Source: Deltaproteobacteria bacterium (lineage in GTDB: Bacteria; Desulfobacterota; DSM-4660; Desulfatiglandales; B25-G16). Taken from it: a stretch of 32,094 nucleotides of DNA. The position numbers and the translations under genes were made by a program. The notes below the pieces were generated by a model. The model saw nothing but the letters and a program-made list of their open reading frames with translations. It ran no database searches and had not been told where the DNA came from. This document shows positions 1-9,600 of this stretch, in pieces (the first letter of the stretch is position 1; the number at the start of each line of letters is the position of its first letter). The stretch lies in assembly GCA_018400255.1 (NCBI GenBank), contig JAGYMO010000283.1, forward strand, positions 1 to 32,094, read 5' to 3'.

Positions 1-372
1 ATCCTTTCCAATATAAGGTAAAATGTCTTATTTAAATGGGTGACTTAAATAGTTGCGGCTATAATTTTTTTACACTTTAAAATGATTATGGCGCCGATGG
101 TGATATATTTCCAGTTATAAATAGATCAAAAACCCCCAACATTTTTATTACATTGTTATACGGAATGTTTAATAAAATTTTTTGAATACAATCAAGGTAT
201 TTAATAACCTTGGTTAGCGGATAGATACCTATACGTATATCCAGCTTCATAAGAGAATAGTGCCAAAAAATCAAAGGCGTTTATTATTGTTCCGTATAAC
301 CTAGGAATGTTTGTTGACATTACATTTAAAATTACATATTTATAAAAAAACTAATGGTAAAAGACTTTCACG
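1..372. other. Intergenic region with inverted repeat and hpt promoter
   Basis: A+T-rich sequence before the first gene. It contains an 11-bp perfect inverted repeat, GTTATACGGAA at 155-165 and TTCCGTATAAC at 290-300, and a promoter-like element near 314-342. A 62-codon minus-strand frame at 86-274 has no recognisable domain and spans part of the inverted repeat, so I do not call it a gene. Confidence 0.5.
314..342 (+). promoter_or_regulatory. Candidate sigma70-type promoter for hpt
   Basis: TTGACA at 314-319 and TATTTA at 337-342 are separated by 17 bases, close to the sigma70 -35/-10 arrangement. It lies about 30 bases before the GTG start of hpt and is the only good match seen in this leader. 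It would also serve the downstream zinc-ribbon gene. This is a sequence match only. Confidence 0.5.
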
Positions 373-900
373 GTGGAATATAGAATATTAAAGAAAATTT
401 CCGAAGAAACTATATCTAAAAAGGTTGAGGAGATTGCTCAAAATATAAGTTCGGATTATAAAGATAAAGAGCCAGTCCTTATAGGCATATTAAATGGATG
501 TTTTATCTTTATGGCAGACCTTATTAGAAAAATATCCATACCACTAGAGTTAGACTTTGTAAGGTTGGCCAGCTATGGGTCAAACAGTGCATCAAGCGGC
601 CGTATAAGATTAACAAAAGATGTTGAGTTATTAATTAGGGGCAAGCCGGTAATAATTGTAGAAGATATTGTTGATACAGGGCTCACATTATCTTATTTAA
701 TCAAGCATATTGAGAAAAAAGCGCCTGAATCAATAAAGGTATGCACGTTGATAAATAAGGTCGAACGAAGGTATAAGGAAGTGGTCATAGATTATCAAGG
801 GTTCGATCTAAAGGAAGGTTTCTTGGTTGGCTATGGGCTAGATTATGGCGAGAACTATCGATATTTACCATATATCCTTAGCTTAAAAATTGAAGACTAA
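373..900 (+). CDS. hpt: Hypoxanthine phosphoribosyltransferase
   Basis: Cytosolic purine salvage enzyme that transfers the phosphoribosyl group of PRPP to hypoxanthine or guanine. The 175-residue product has the usual family length. The PRPP-binding signature VEDIVDTG lies at about residues 96-103. The flexible-loop segment SYGSNSASSG is near 67-76, and a C-terminal VGYGLDYGENYRYLPYI segment matches the base-binding end of HPRTs. The start is GTG. A TAA stop at 358-360 is in frame and no ATG lies between it and the GTG, so this is the only reasonable start. The ribosome-binding site is weak. The next gene follows within 16 bases, so the two are probably cotranscribed from the promoter near 314-342. 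Confidence 0.93.
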   Translation: MEYRILKKISEETISKKVEEIAQNISSDYKDKEPVLIGILNGCFIFMADLIRKISIPLELDFVRLASYGSNSASSGRIRLTKDVELLIRGKPVIIVEDIVDTGLTLSYLIKHIEKKAPESIKVCTLINKVERRYKEVVIDYQGFDLKEGFLVGYGLDYGENYRYLPYILSLKIED

Positions 901-903
901 CCG

Positions 904-910
904 AAGGAGG
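904..910 (+). promoter_or_regulatory. RBS that fixes the start at 917
   Basis: AAGGAGG ends one base before an ATG at 911 and six bases before a second in-frame ATG at 917. Only the 917 start has workable spacing. It also makes the protein begin directly at the zinc ribbon (MIVRCEKCKTKF) and removes an apparent overlap with hpt. Confidence 0.75.
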
Positions 911-916
911 ATGCAC

Positions 917-1891
917 ATGATAGTTAGATGCGAGAAATGCAAAACCAAATTTTCAGTGGATGAAAATCTTATAAAGAAAACTGGTTCCAAGGTTAGATGT
1001 TCTGTTTGTAAACATGTTTTTACTGTTTTTCCTCCAACTGAAAAGGTGCAGGTTGAAAAACCACCATTAGATGAGGCTGAGGAAAGTCAGATGAATAAAA
1101 AATTAGCTGAGGACCTTGAAAAAACCCTTATTAATGAAATCGAGGATGATATTGCCCAAGAAGAAAAAATCGAGCCTATTTCAATTGACGAGCTGCCTGA
1201 CTTGGATAAACCGCATGAAGAGCTAAGAAAAGAAACTGACATTGATAAAGCCATATACCATGAAAGAGATGAGAAAAAGGCTGAAAAAGATGAGACATCA
1301 AGCAAGGTGCAAGCCCCAGAAGATGAGTCTGACCTTAATAAGCCACCTGAAATTATAAAGAAGAAACGAAGATCAGGGTTATTGGCTGTTATATTTCTTT
1401 TAGTTTTATTAATTGCCGGGGCTGTGGCTACTTTACTAATCACTAAACCAGACTTTCTTTTTAAGAAAACCCCCCCCCAACAACAACCTGTTGATATGGG
1501 AAATACAAGGCTTGCCTTTAAGGATATAACAGGTTTCTTTAAGGAGTCGGATAAAGTGGGTAGGCTATTTATTATTAAAGGCATGGTAGTAAATAACTAC
1601 CCGGAAAGCAGGGGTTTTATTAGGATAAGATCAAACATATTAGATTCAAGTGGAAAGATAGTGGTAACTAAGACAGTCTATGCGGGCAACCCTTTGACCG
1701 ATGATGAACTGATTTCACTTTCCATGAAAGAAATAAATGCGCTGTTAATGAATAAGTTAGGAAAAGCCAAAATGAACGTGAACATATCGCCACAGTCTTC
1801 TATACCATTTACAGTTGTTTTTGATTCCCTGCCGAATGATATGAACGAATTTACAGTGGAAGCGGTTAGCTCCTTTCCGTCTGGAAAGTAG
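917..1891 (+). CDS. MJ0042-type zinc-ribbon / DUF3426 membrane protein
   Basis: The product is about 324 residues. An N-terminal zinc ribbon has two CxxC pairs (Cys5/Cys8 and Cys28/Cys31), as in the MJ0042 zinc-finger family. A long acidic, lysine-rich linker follows at about 45-150, then one hydrophobic helix near 154-175, then a C-terminal domain of DUF3426 type (about 200-324). The expected topology is cytoplasmic zinc ribbon, single membrane pass and exported beta-rich C-terminus. The function is unknown; proteins of this architecture are common in deltaproteobacteria. A run of nine C residues (1470-1478) lies just after the membrane segment and encodes part of a Pro/Gln linker. The start at 917 is chosen from the RBS. 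It probably shares a transcript with hpt. Confidence 0.8.
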   Translation: MIVRCEKCKTKFSVDENLIKKTGSKVRCSVCKHVFTVFPPTEKVQVEKPPLDEAEESQMNKKLAEDLEKTLINEIEDDIAQEEKIEPISIDELPDLDKPHEELRKETDIDKAIYHERDEKKAEKDETSSKVQAPEDESDLNKPPEIIKKKRRSGLLAVIFLLVLLIAGAVATLLITKPDFLFKKTPPQQQPVDMGNTRLAFKDITGFFKESDKVGRLFIIKGMVVNNYPESRGFIRIRSNILDSSGKIVVTKTVYAGNPLTDDELISLSMKEINALLMNKLGKAKMNVNISPQSSIPFTVVFDSLPNDMNEFTVEAVSSFPSGK

Positions 1892-2330
1892 GACGGAATA
1901 AAAGCCTTTATCTTCAAAACTATTTTGACATTACTATGTAATAAAAATGTTGAAAAATAGCTGGGTTTATCTTTAAAAACACCATATTTTTTTATTCTCA
2001 TCATACTCTTAACAGATCTACGGATACAATAATACAAGAAGTTGCTATATCTTTAGAATTACGGTAGCTATCTTTATGTCTTTCCATAACAGACAGCGAT
2101 TAGTTTTTTCGAGGCCTCGAATTAAAGGCAATACATTTTTTGAGTATATAGTAGCATGCCCTTAGGCCAGAAAATTTTTCAGGAGATACATAGATTTACT
2201 TTTACCTTAAACGATTTGGCTGCTAAAAATGATTAATGTTTTAACCTTTTAAATGAATTATATAAATGACTTTCAGACCACTAGTATATAGATAAGGTAC
2301 ATAAATTATTAAGAGTACAAAGGAAATATG
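1892..2330. other. Intergenic region upstream of serS
   Basis: About 440 bases without a convincing gene. The 119-codon minus-strand frame at 1678-2037 largely overlaps the DUF3426 gene and has no family features. The region contains a perfect 14-bp palindrome TTCGAGGCCTCGAA at 2108-2121. I see no T-box features that I could defend. Confidence 0.5.
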
Positions 2331-3608
2331 ATGCTTGACATAAAATTTGTGCGTTCAAATATTGACAAGGTAATGGAGATGTTGAATCGAAGAGGTTATG
2401 ATCTTGATCTTTCAGGGTTTAAGGCTCTGGATGAAAAGAGAAGATCTATCTTGACAAACCTTGAAAAATTTAGAAATCAACGTAATACCGTTTCTGATAC
2501 AATAGCCTCTATGAGAAAGAGTGGAGAAGATGCTAAGACTCTCATTTCAGATATGAAGGATCTTTCAAAAAAAATCAAGGATATAGAAGCGGATATTCCG
2601 GCTGTTGAAGATGAGCTAAACAAGCTTTTAATGGTTATCCCAAATCTTCCTCATAAATCAGTGGTCTTTGGAGAAAGCTCCGATGATAACCCAGTCTTAA
2701 GGGAGTGGGGGGATATAAAAGATTTTGACTTTGAACCACTACAACACTGGGAAATTGGAGAGAGATTGAATATTCTTGATTTTTCGAGGGCGGCGAAGAT
2801 TGCAAGGAGTCGATTTTCCCTGCAAAAAGGATTAGGTGCAAGATTGGAGAGGGCAATGATTAATTTCATGCTCGATATTCATACTAGGTATCATAATTAT
2901 AAAGAGATTTTGCCGCCATTCCTTGTTAATACAGAGAGCATGACCGGGACGGGTCAGCTTCCTAAATTCAGTGACGATTTATTTAAGGTTGAAGGCTGGG
3001 ATCTTTTTCTTATACCCACTGCGGAGGTGCCGGTAACGAATATCCATCGAAATGAGATATTATCATCCGATGAGCTTCCTATCAAATATGTTTCTTATAC
3101 GCCATGCTTCAGGTCAGAAGCGGGCTCATATGGTAAGGATACAAGAGGCCTCGTTAGACAACATCAATTTAACAAGGTAGAACTGGTAAAATTTTGTCTG
3201 CCCGAGGATTCAGACCGCGAGCTGGAATTATTGACTGAAGATGCGGAGGAAATATTGCAGCGGTTAGAGCTTCCATACAGGGTAGTATCCCTTTGCACGG
3301 GGGATCTGGGTTTTTCCTCTGCAAAAACCTACGATATTGAGGTTTGGCTTCCTGGCCAAAGATTATTCAGGGAAATATCTTCCTGCAGTACCTTTACGGA
3401 TTTTCAGGCACGAAGGGCTAACATACGCTTCAGGAGAAAAAAGGGAAAGGGAAATGAGTTTGTTCACACGCTTAATGGCTCAGGCTTAGCTGTTGGCAGA
3501 ACGCTCGTAGCACTACTTGAGAATTATCAACAGGCTGATGGAAGTGTTGTTATCCCGGAGGAGTTGAGGCCTTATATGGATAATGTGTCTATTATAAAGC
3601 CTAGTTAG
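2331..3608 (+). CDS. serS: Seryl-tRNA synthetase
   Basis: Class II aminoacyl-tRNA synthetase that charges tRNA-Ser, and also tRNA-Sec. The charging of tRNA-Sec is relevant because a selenoprotein is encoded downstream. The product is about 425 residues, normal for bacterial SerRS. Residues about 30-100 form the charged, heptad-like coiled-coil arm that grips the tRNA. Class II motif 2 is visible in FRSEAGSYGKDTRGLVRQHQ. Motif 3 is visible in NGSGLAVGRTLVALLENYQ, followed by a canonical C-terminus. Two ATGs are adjacent at 2328 and 2331. AGGA at 2321-2324 gives better spacing for 2331, which also yields the family-typical MLDIKFVR start. It appears to be transcribed alone. Confidence 0.96.
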   Translation: MLDIKFVRSNIDKVMEMLNRRGYDLDLSGFKALDEKRRSILTNLEKFRNQRNTVSDTIASMRKSGEDAKTLISDMKDLSKKIKDIEADIPAVEDELNKLLMVIPNLPHKSVVFGESSDDNPVLREWGDIKDFDFEPLQHWEIGERLNILDFSRAAKIARSRFSLQKGLGARLERAMINFMLDIHTRYHNYKEILPPFLVNTESMTGTGQLPKFSDDLFKVEGWDLFLIPTAEVPVTNIHRNEILSSDELPIKYVSYTPCFRSEAGSYGKDTRGLVRQHQFNKVELVKFCLPEDSDRELELLTEDAEEILQRLELPYRVVSLCTGDLGFSSAKTYDIEVWLPGQRLFREISSCSTFTDFQARRANIRFRRKKGKGNEFVHTLNGSGLAVGRTLVALLENYQQADGSVVIPEELRPYMDNVSIIKPS

Positions 3609-3696
3609 ATTGTGACAAAAAATACTAAAAGTACCATAAACTTAATAAAAGCTGATAGATGGTGTATCATTCTTAAAGCCTACAGGAGCAATTGCG

Positions 3697-4941
3697 ATGG
3701 TTGATATGAATATAATCCACAGTAAAATTGATAGTTTCAGAGATGAAATGATTGAAATGCAGAGAGAACTTACCGCACGACCTGCATTAGGTCCTTTAAA
3801 TGGGGGAACTGGAGAACACGATAAGGCTGATTTTGCCAAAAAGCAGCTTGTTGCTCTAAGGCCTGACAACCTTCTTGAAATTAATGCCCCTGATAAACTT
3901 GCAGCTAATGGGTATAGACCCAATTTAGTTGCCACCTGGAATGGTACCAGGGAAGGAAGAAATGTATGGATACTCAGTCACCTGGATATTGTGCCACCAG
4001 GAGATCTTTCATTATGGAAAACTGATCCATATAAAATGGTAGTTGAAGGCGATACAATAATTGGCAGGGGCGTTGAGGATAATCAGCATGGAATGGTAAG
4101 CTCTTACTTCTCATTAAAGGCCATTATTGATTTAAATGTTCAATTTTCAGGAAAGATCAACCTTGCCTTTGTTGCTGATGAAGAAACAGGAAGCAGATTC
4201 GGCTTAGAGTATCTTGTTAGAGAGAAAAAGGAACTTTTCTCCGAGGATGATCTTATAATTGTTCCGGACGGAGGCAATGATGAAGGAACTATGATAGAGA
4301 TAGCAGAGAAGGCAATGCTCTGGCTAAAATTTACTGTTAAAGGTGTTCAATGCCACGCAAGCACGCCTGAGAAGGGTAAAAACAGCCTTTTTGCTATGGC
4401 AATGCTAATTTTAGAAATGGGCAAGCTAAAGGAAAAATTCAATATTAAAGATCCTGTCTTTAGACCAGAGGAATCAACATTTGAACCAACAAAGGTAGAA
4501 GCCAATGTCCCTAATGTGAATACTATTCCTGGCAGAGATGTTTTTTATTTAGACTGCCGTATTTTACCAGACTATACGGTAGATGACATTATCGAAGAGG
4601 CAACAAAAATAAGCAAGAACCTTGAAACAAACCTTGATTTACAGATAGACATTGAGCCAATACACAGACAGGACGCAGCGCCGTCAACGCCAGCGGATTC
4701 TCCGGTAGTTGCTATCCTTGAAGATGCAATCGAAAGGGTGACTGGTCTAAAGGCAAAGCCTATGGGAATTGGCGGAGGTACAGTGGCAGCATTCTTTAGA
4801 AATGCTGGTTTACCAGCGGCTGTATGGTCCACTACGTCACCTACTGCACATCAACCAAACGAATATTGCTCGATAAAAAACCTGATTAGTGATGCCAAGG
4901 TTATGTCAACGGTATTTCTTAATGACGAAAAGAGTTCGTAG
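3697..4941 (+). CDS. M20 family metallo-hydrolase (dipeptidase/deacylase-like)
   Basis: Predicted cytosolic zinc-dependent amidohydrolase or peptidase of the M20 (ArgE/DapE/CPG2) family, 414 residues. Metal and catalytic motifs appear in the expected order: SHLDIVPPGD (His and Asp), GRGVEDNQHG (bridging Asp), DEETGS (catalytic and metal Glu), VPDGG (Asp), and a C-terminal AHQPNEYC (His). The central dimerisation domain begins near the KFTVKGVQCHAS segment. The AGGAG-like sequence at 3684-3688 precedes the ATG. The substrate cannot be told from sequence: the family includes dipeptidases, succinyl-DAP desuccinylase and acylornithine deacetylase, and this clade is usually annotated only as M20 metallo-hydrolase. 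It is a single gene, 88 bases after serS. Confidence 0.87.
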   Translation: MVDMNIIHSKIDSFRDEMIEMQRELTARPALGPLNGGTGEHDKADFAKKQLVALRPDNLLEINAPDKLAANGYRPNLVATWNGTREGRNVWILSHLDIVPPGDLSLWKTDPYKMVVEGDTIIGRGVEDNQHGMVSSYFSLKAIIDLNVQFSGKINLAFVADEETGSRFGLEYLVREKKELFSEDDLIIVPDGGNDEGTMIEIAEKAMLWLKFTVKGVQCHASTPEKGKNSLFAMAMLILEMGKLKEKFNIKDPVFRPEESTFEPTKVEANVPNVNTIPGRDVFYLDCRILPDYTVDDIIEEATKISKNLETNLDLQIDIEPIHRQDAAPSTPADSPVVAILEDAIERVTGLKAKPMGIGGGTVAAFFRNAGLPAAVWSTTSPTAHQPNEYCSIKNLISDAKVMSTVFLNDEKSS

Positions 4942-5008
4942 ACAAGTAAAAAGAGTAAATATTTCGAAAAAAGTCTTTCTGATGTTTGAATGTTATAGTT
5001 TCTAATGG

Positions 5009-5044
5009 AGCAGCTAAAAGATTGCCAAATTAGTCCTGCTTTTT
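5009..5044 (+). terminator. Candidate intrinsic terminator after the M20 gene
   Basis: AGCAGCTAA at 5009-5017 can pair with TTAG (5030-5033) and CTGCT (5036-5040), leaving a two-base bulge, and a T run follows immediately. It sits 68 bases after the M20 stop in a convergent gap, where a terminator is expected. Confidence 0.45.
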
Positions 5045-5052
5045 GAATGAAT

Positions 5053-6669
5053 TTATTCAACCTTTTCAAGGCCTGGGGCCTTGATCCCTCGTCGCTCCAA
5101 AAGAGAACCTTCCAGGCGGTAAAACTGAATAAGCGCCTTAAGATAGTCTACTACTGATTGTACTTCGTTTATTTTACTAAGCAGAAGATCACGCTGTGCC
5201 TGCGCCACAAAGAAGTTGGTGGAATGACCTACCCGGAATTTTTCAGCTTCAACTCTAAGCTTTTCCTCTTCAAACCTTCTAGTAGCAGTGCTTGCCGATA
5301 TTTGCTCCCTTGTTCGATTAACCTCGATATAGGCATTTCGAATGTCAAGCTCAATTAACTGTGTGAGGTTGTTTAATGCCATCTCTGCTTGATCACGGCG
5401 GAGCAATGACCTTTGGTGCTGCGCCCTTGCATCACGGTTAAATAGAGGATATTCCAGATTGACACCTATCATCACATCATAGTTTTCCTCAGAGATATCA
5501 TTAGCAGAGTTTACAAAGGAGTCAGAATACCCGGTTTTTCCCAGGGAGATAAAGAGATCCATCCGCGGTAGAAGCCCGTTTTTTGTGCGAACTATTTCAA
5601 GGTCCTTCTGTTTAATTTCTAGTTTCGCCTGATTAATCTCTGGACGTATGCTGGTAGCTAACGATACATGTGATTGAACTTCATCAAGTTCTATGTTTGG
5701 TAGAACAGGGGGATGAACCAAAATGACATCTCTGCTCCAGAGCGAATCACCTAATGGGTTAAGTAACCCGAGCAATTTAAGCCTTGCAGATTCCTGCAGA
5801 CTTCTGGCATTGATTAGTTCCTGTTGCTGGGAAGCCAATTCAGCCTGTAAAGCAGCAAGCTCTGCCTCTGCCATGGTACCTACCTTTATCATCTCTTCAG
5901 TCTCGGCAATCTGCTGCTTTGCGAGCTTTACTGATTCCAGTACAATCTCGATCTGACGCCGGGAAAGGGCATAATCCCAGTAGGCAGTTTCAACCTGTGC
6001 TACCAATGCCTCGCTAAATCCCCGGAGTTCGTATTGGGATATGTCAGTGTCAATTTGCGATTGACGAAGCTGGGCCAGATTAACCTCTGATCCGAATCCA
6101 CGAAGCAGTGACTGGGTGACAGATAGGCCCAAGCGGGTTGATGAAAAGGTTTTGTGATATAAATCAGAATCTGTGGCCTCAACAATAGCATCCGCCTCAA
6201 GAAAGGTACCTGTGGAAAAGAATTTCTTGAGCGAGAGAATTCCCTCATAGGTATTACTGGTTGAATGGCCGCTGTACCCTTCAGGTTGCTTTAACAGTTC
6301 AGCTTTGCTTCTAAGGCCGGAAATTTCAGCTGCTATAGTTGAGTCAAATTCGGCACGTAGTTGCTGCTCAAAGGTTTTTTGAATAAATGGATTCATCTTT
6401 TCCACTGAGAGTGAGCGGTTGTTCTCCAATGCTATGAGTATGGCCTTCGTTGGTGTTATTTTTATTGGCCCTTTTTCCGGTATGTTCAGGGTTTGACTAT
6501 TTTTAGGTTTGATCTCAGCCGATACGTAACTATACTTTGAAGGATAAATAGTAGATGAAATTTTTTCCGGTGTGGTCGATAATTTTTTTGTGGTTACACA
6601 GGATAGTGTTGAAACTAAAAAACTCGCAATAATTACCGCAGATGCGCTTTTAAACAGTAAAATAGACAT
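5053..6669 (-). CDS. TolC-family outer-membrane efflux factor
   Basis: Outer-membrane channel of a tripartite RND exporter, 538 residues. The N-terminus has a hydrophobic signal ending in LSTLSC. This is a possible lipobox (cysteine near residue 24), although Thr at -3 is not the usual residue, so lipidation is plausible but not certain. The rest shows two outer-membrane-efflux (OEP) repeats with long amphipathic helices, such as the segment around AETEEMIKVGTMAEAELAAL, and a second copy around RFEEEKLRVEAEKFRVGHST. The second helix pair carries the typical 'KFRVGHST' turn. Its ATG overlaps the TAA of the pump gene by one base, so translation is coupled. Substrate unknown. Confidence 0.9.
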   Translation of the reverse strand: MSILLFKSASAVIIASFLVSTLSCVTTKKLSTTPEKISSTIYPSKYSYVSAEIKPKNSQTLNIPEKGPIKITPTKAILIALENNRSLSVEKMNPFIQKTFEQQLRAEFDSTIAAEISGLRSKAELLKQPEGYSGHSTSNTYEGILSLKKFFSTGTFLEADAIVEATDSDLYHKTFSSTRLGLSVTQSLLRGFGSEVNLAQLRQSQIDTDISQYELRGFSEALVAQVETAYWDYALSRRQIEIVLESVKLAKQQIAETEEMIKVGTMAEAELAALQAELASQQQELINARSLQESARLKLLGLLNPLGDSLWSRDVILVHPPVLPNIELDEVQSHVSLATSIRPEINQAKLEIKQKDLEIVRTKNGLLPRMDLFISLGKTGYSDSFVNSANDISEENYDVMIGVNLEYPLFNRDARAQHQRSLLRRDQAEMALNNLTQLIELDIRNAYIEVNRTREQISASTATRRFEEEKLRVEAEKFRVGHSTNFFVAQAQRDLLLSKINEVQSVVDYLKALIQFYRLEGSLLERRGIKAPGLEKVE

Positions 6670-9600
6670 TATTTCATCTCCTTACCGCTGGTATTTTTGA
6701 GCAAATGTTCAGTCTCATGTTTACTGCTGCTATCGTGCTCTTTTATTTTCTTTCGCTCAAAAAGTGCATAGATGGTGGGGACGACTAAAAGTGTAATCAA
6801 ATTAGAACTTAACAGGCCTCCTATGATTGCCCTTGCCATAGGGGCCTGGGCTTCACCTCCCTCACCTATGCCAACAGCCAAAGGTGTCATTGCCAACATG
6901 GTGGTTGTTGAAGTCATCAGGATTGGTCGCAGTCGTCTTCTGCCTGCCTCCATAATGGCATCTAAAGCCGGCAGACCATCTCGGCGACGCAATAAGTTGG
7001 TATGGTCCACCAGCAATATCGCATTGTTTACTACAATGCCCCCTAGCATTATACACCCGATAAAGGATTGGATATTGAAGGTCGTGTTTGTTAGAAAGAG
7101 CATAAGTATAACACCTATAGCGGCAAGGGGTACGGAAAACATCACCACAAAAGGATATTTCAGGGATTCGTATAGAGATGCCATCACCATATATACCAGG
7201 ATAAGGGCTAGCACAAAACCTATAAAGAGCTCCCGAAAGGATTTTTGCTGCTCTTCATAGTCTCCTCCAAAGAGGATACTGAAATCTATAGGTATGGGTA
7301 GTGATTTAAGGCCTTCCCTTATATCACTCAAAACGGATCCCATATCCCTCCCGCTTATATTAGCTGTAACGTAAGTCACGCGCTCTTGATCTTTGCGTTC
7401 TATAAGGACAGGCCCTTGTCTGGGGTGAACATTTACGACATTTCGGAGCACGACCTTTGCCCCATCTGCATTGGTAATAGGGAGGTCAAGGATTTCTTGA
7501 AGGCTCTTTTTTTCTGCTTCCTCAATTTTTACCCTGATTGTATATTCATCCCCCCCCTCCCGGTAGTATCCTGCACGTGTCCCGGAAATAACTGTTTGAA
7601 GCATGTTGGCAATCTTAGACACCGTTAACCTCATGTCAGCCGCCTTCTGCCTATCCACTACAATAAGCTCTTCCGGGGTTCCAGTCTCCCGGCTTATCTT
7701 TGTATCGGTCACGCCTTCCGTGTTCCTTATCACTTCCTCAACACGGCGAGCGAGTATGTCTGATGTTTCAAGGTTATGTCCACGCACTTCGATCTGGACT
7801 TTTTCATCTTCTCCTGTGCCCATTCGAAGCAAAAAAAGCCCTTGCCCTGCACGAGTTCGGACTTCAACGCCGGGAATATCCGTGAGTCTTTTACGCAGGA
7901 TCGCTGCAATCTCCTCGCTGGAGCGATCTCTTTCCTTGATAGGTTTGAGTGCAATTCGCATTTCACCTGTGTTGGAACCCCTTGCACGCCACGTAGAGCC
8001 ACCAATGTATGCTACTGTATTTTTAATTTCCGGGACCTCCTGTTCGACTATGGCCTCGATCTTCCGAAAGCTTTTATTTAAAAAATCAAGCCGTGTGCCT
8101 ACGGCCATCTCCGCGGAAACCCTTACTTCACTTTCATCTGAGCTAGGCATTAGCTCAACTCCTACCAAGGGAATTAAAAAAAGACTGCCCAGGAGCATTA
8201 AAAATGCACCCCCTAATGTCAATATCCTGTGATGAAGGGCAAAGTTGAGAATACTTTTGTATTCATTTTCAAGCCAGGCAAACCATTCTCCTGTTGAATG
8301 TAAAAATTTTTTACCTTTATAAGAGCCATTATTTGAATTACCATTTACAGGTGCCCTTACCTGGCTGGTAAGCATGGGCAAAAGCGAAAGGGCGACAAGC
8401 AAAGAGCAGCCTAAAGAAAAGCTCACGACGTAAGAGAGCTGCTTAAACATAATTCCAGACATCCCCCTCATAAAGATGAGAGGTAAAAAGACGACTAACG
8501 TGGTTAGGGTGCTTGCAATTACTGCGGCTATTACCTCTTGACTTCCTTCAACAGCGGCGGATTTAGGGTCTTTACCCGTCTCTCTCAGCCGATAGATATT
8601 TTCAAGTACTACAATAGCGTTATCTACCAGCATACCTATACCAAGCGCAAGGCCTCCTAAGGTCATCAGATTCAATGTAAAGCCGCCAAAATACATTAAT
8701 GCAAAGGTTGCAACCATAGATATAGGGATCGTAACTGCAATAATGGCTGTGCTGAGTATATTTCTCAAGAAAAGCAGGAGGACGAATACAGCTAAAATTC
8801 CACCGTAGAGAATTGTTGTGCCCACATTAGTTATGGATCTTTTAATGTAATCCGAGCTGTCAATAATGGGGATAATATTGAGCTGAGGTATGTCTTTGTT
8901 GATTTGTTCAATCTCTTTTAGCACCTTCGTTGCTACATCAACCGTGTTTTTCCCCGATTGTTTGCTTATTGATAGACGAAGGCCAGGATTGCCATTTACC
9001 CTGACAATTCGGGTTACCTTTTCCCAGGCATCCTTTACGGTTGCGATCTCTTTCAGTTGGATCGGGACTCCTTCCCGCATTGCAACTACAGTATTTTCCA
9101 GTTCATTTAGATTAGTGTAAACGCCCGGCGTTCGGATAGTTATATCAAGTGCCCCTTGTTCTATGGTGCCGGCAGGAAGATTGATATTCTCCTCCTTGAG
9201 ACGCGTTAAAAGCTGATCTATTGGTAAATTGAGGGCTTTTATCTTTTCTGCGTTCAGGTTGACATGGATTTCCCGATCAAGCCCACCCCTGATATCTAAA
9301 GACGCTACTCCGGGGATACGCTCTATACGGTTTTTAACCTGATTGTCTATTATTCTTCTTATTTGTATGGGGTCTAAATTGCTGGATACTCCCATTATTA
9401 GTATAGGGAAGGCTGCAAGGTCAAATTTCCTGAGTCTTGGTTTTTCTGCATCTTCAGGTAGCAGCGGGGTTACGCGATCCAGCCGGTCCCGGATGTCATT
9501 GGCAGCCTCATCTAAATTTGAGCCCCATGTGAAAAGAACCCGAACATTGCTTTGACCCTCAGCAGAGACCGATGTAACCTGCTCGACTCCCGGCACAGCG

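Noticed and set aside
1087..1584. 165-codon minus-strand frame in the zinc-ribbon gene
   Set aside because: Serine-rich shadow of the acidic linker; no domain.
6772..7260. Plus-strand frame of 162 codons
   Set aside because: Antisense to the RND pump C-terminus; no protein-like features.
7603..8232. Long plus-strand frame (209 codons) inside the RND pump gene
   Set aside because: It is antisense to a well-conserved pump sequence, has no RBS or domain, and is serine-rich in the way expected of a shadow frame.
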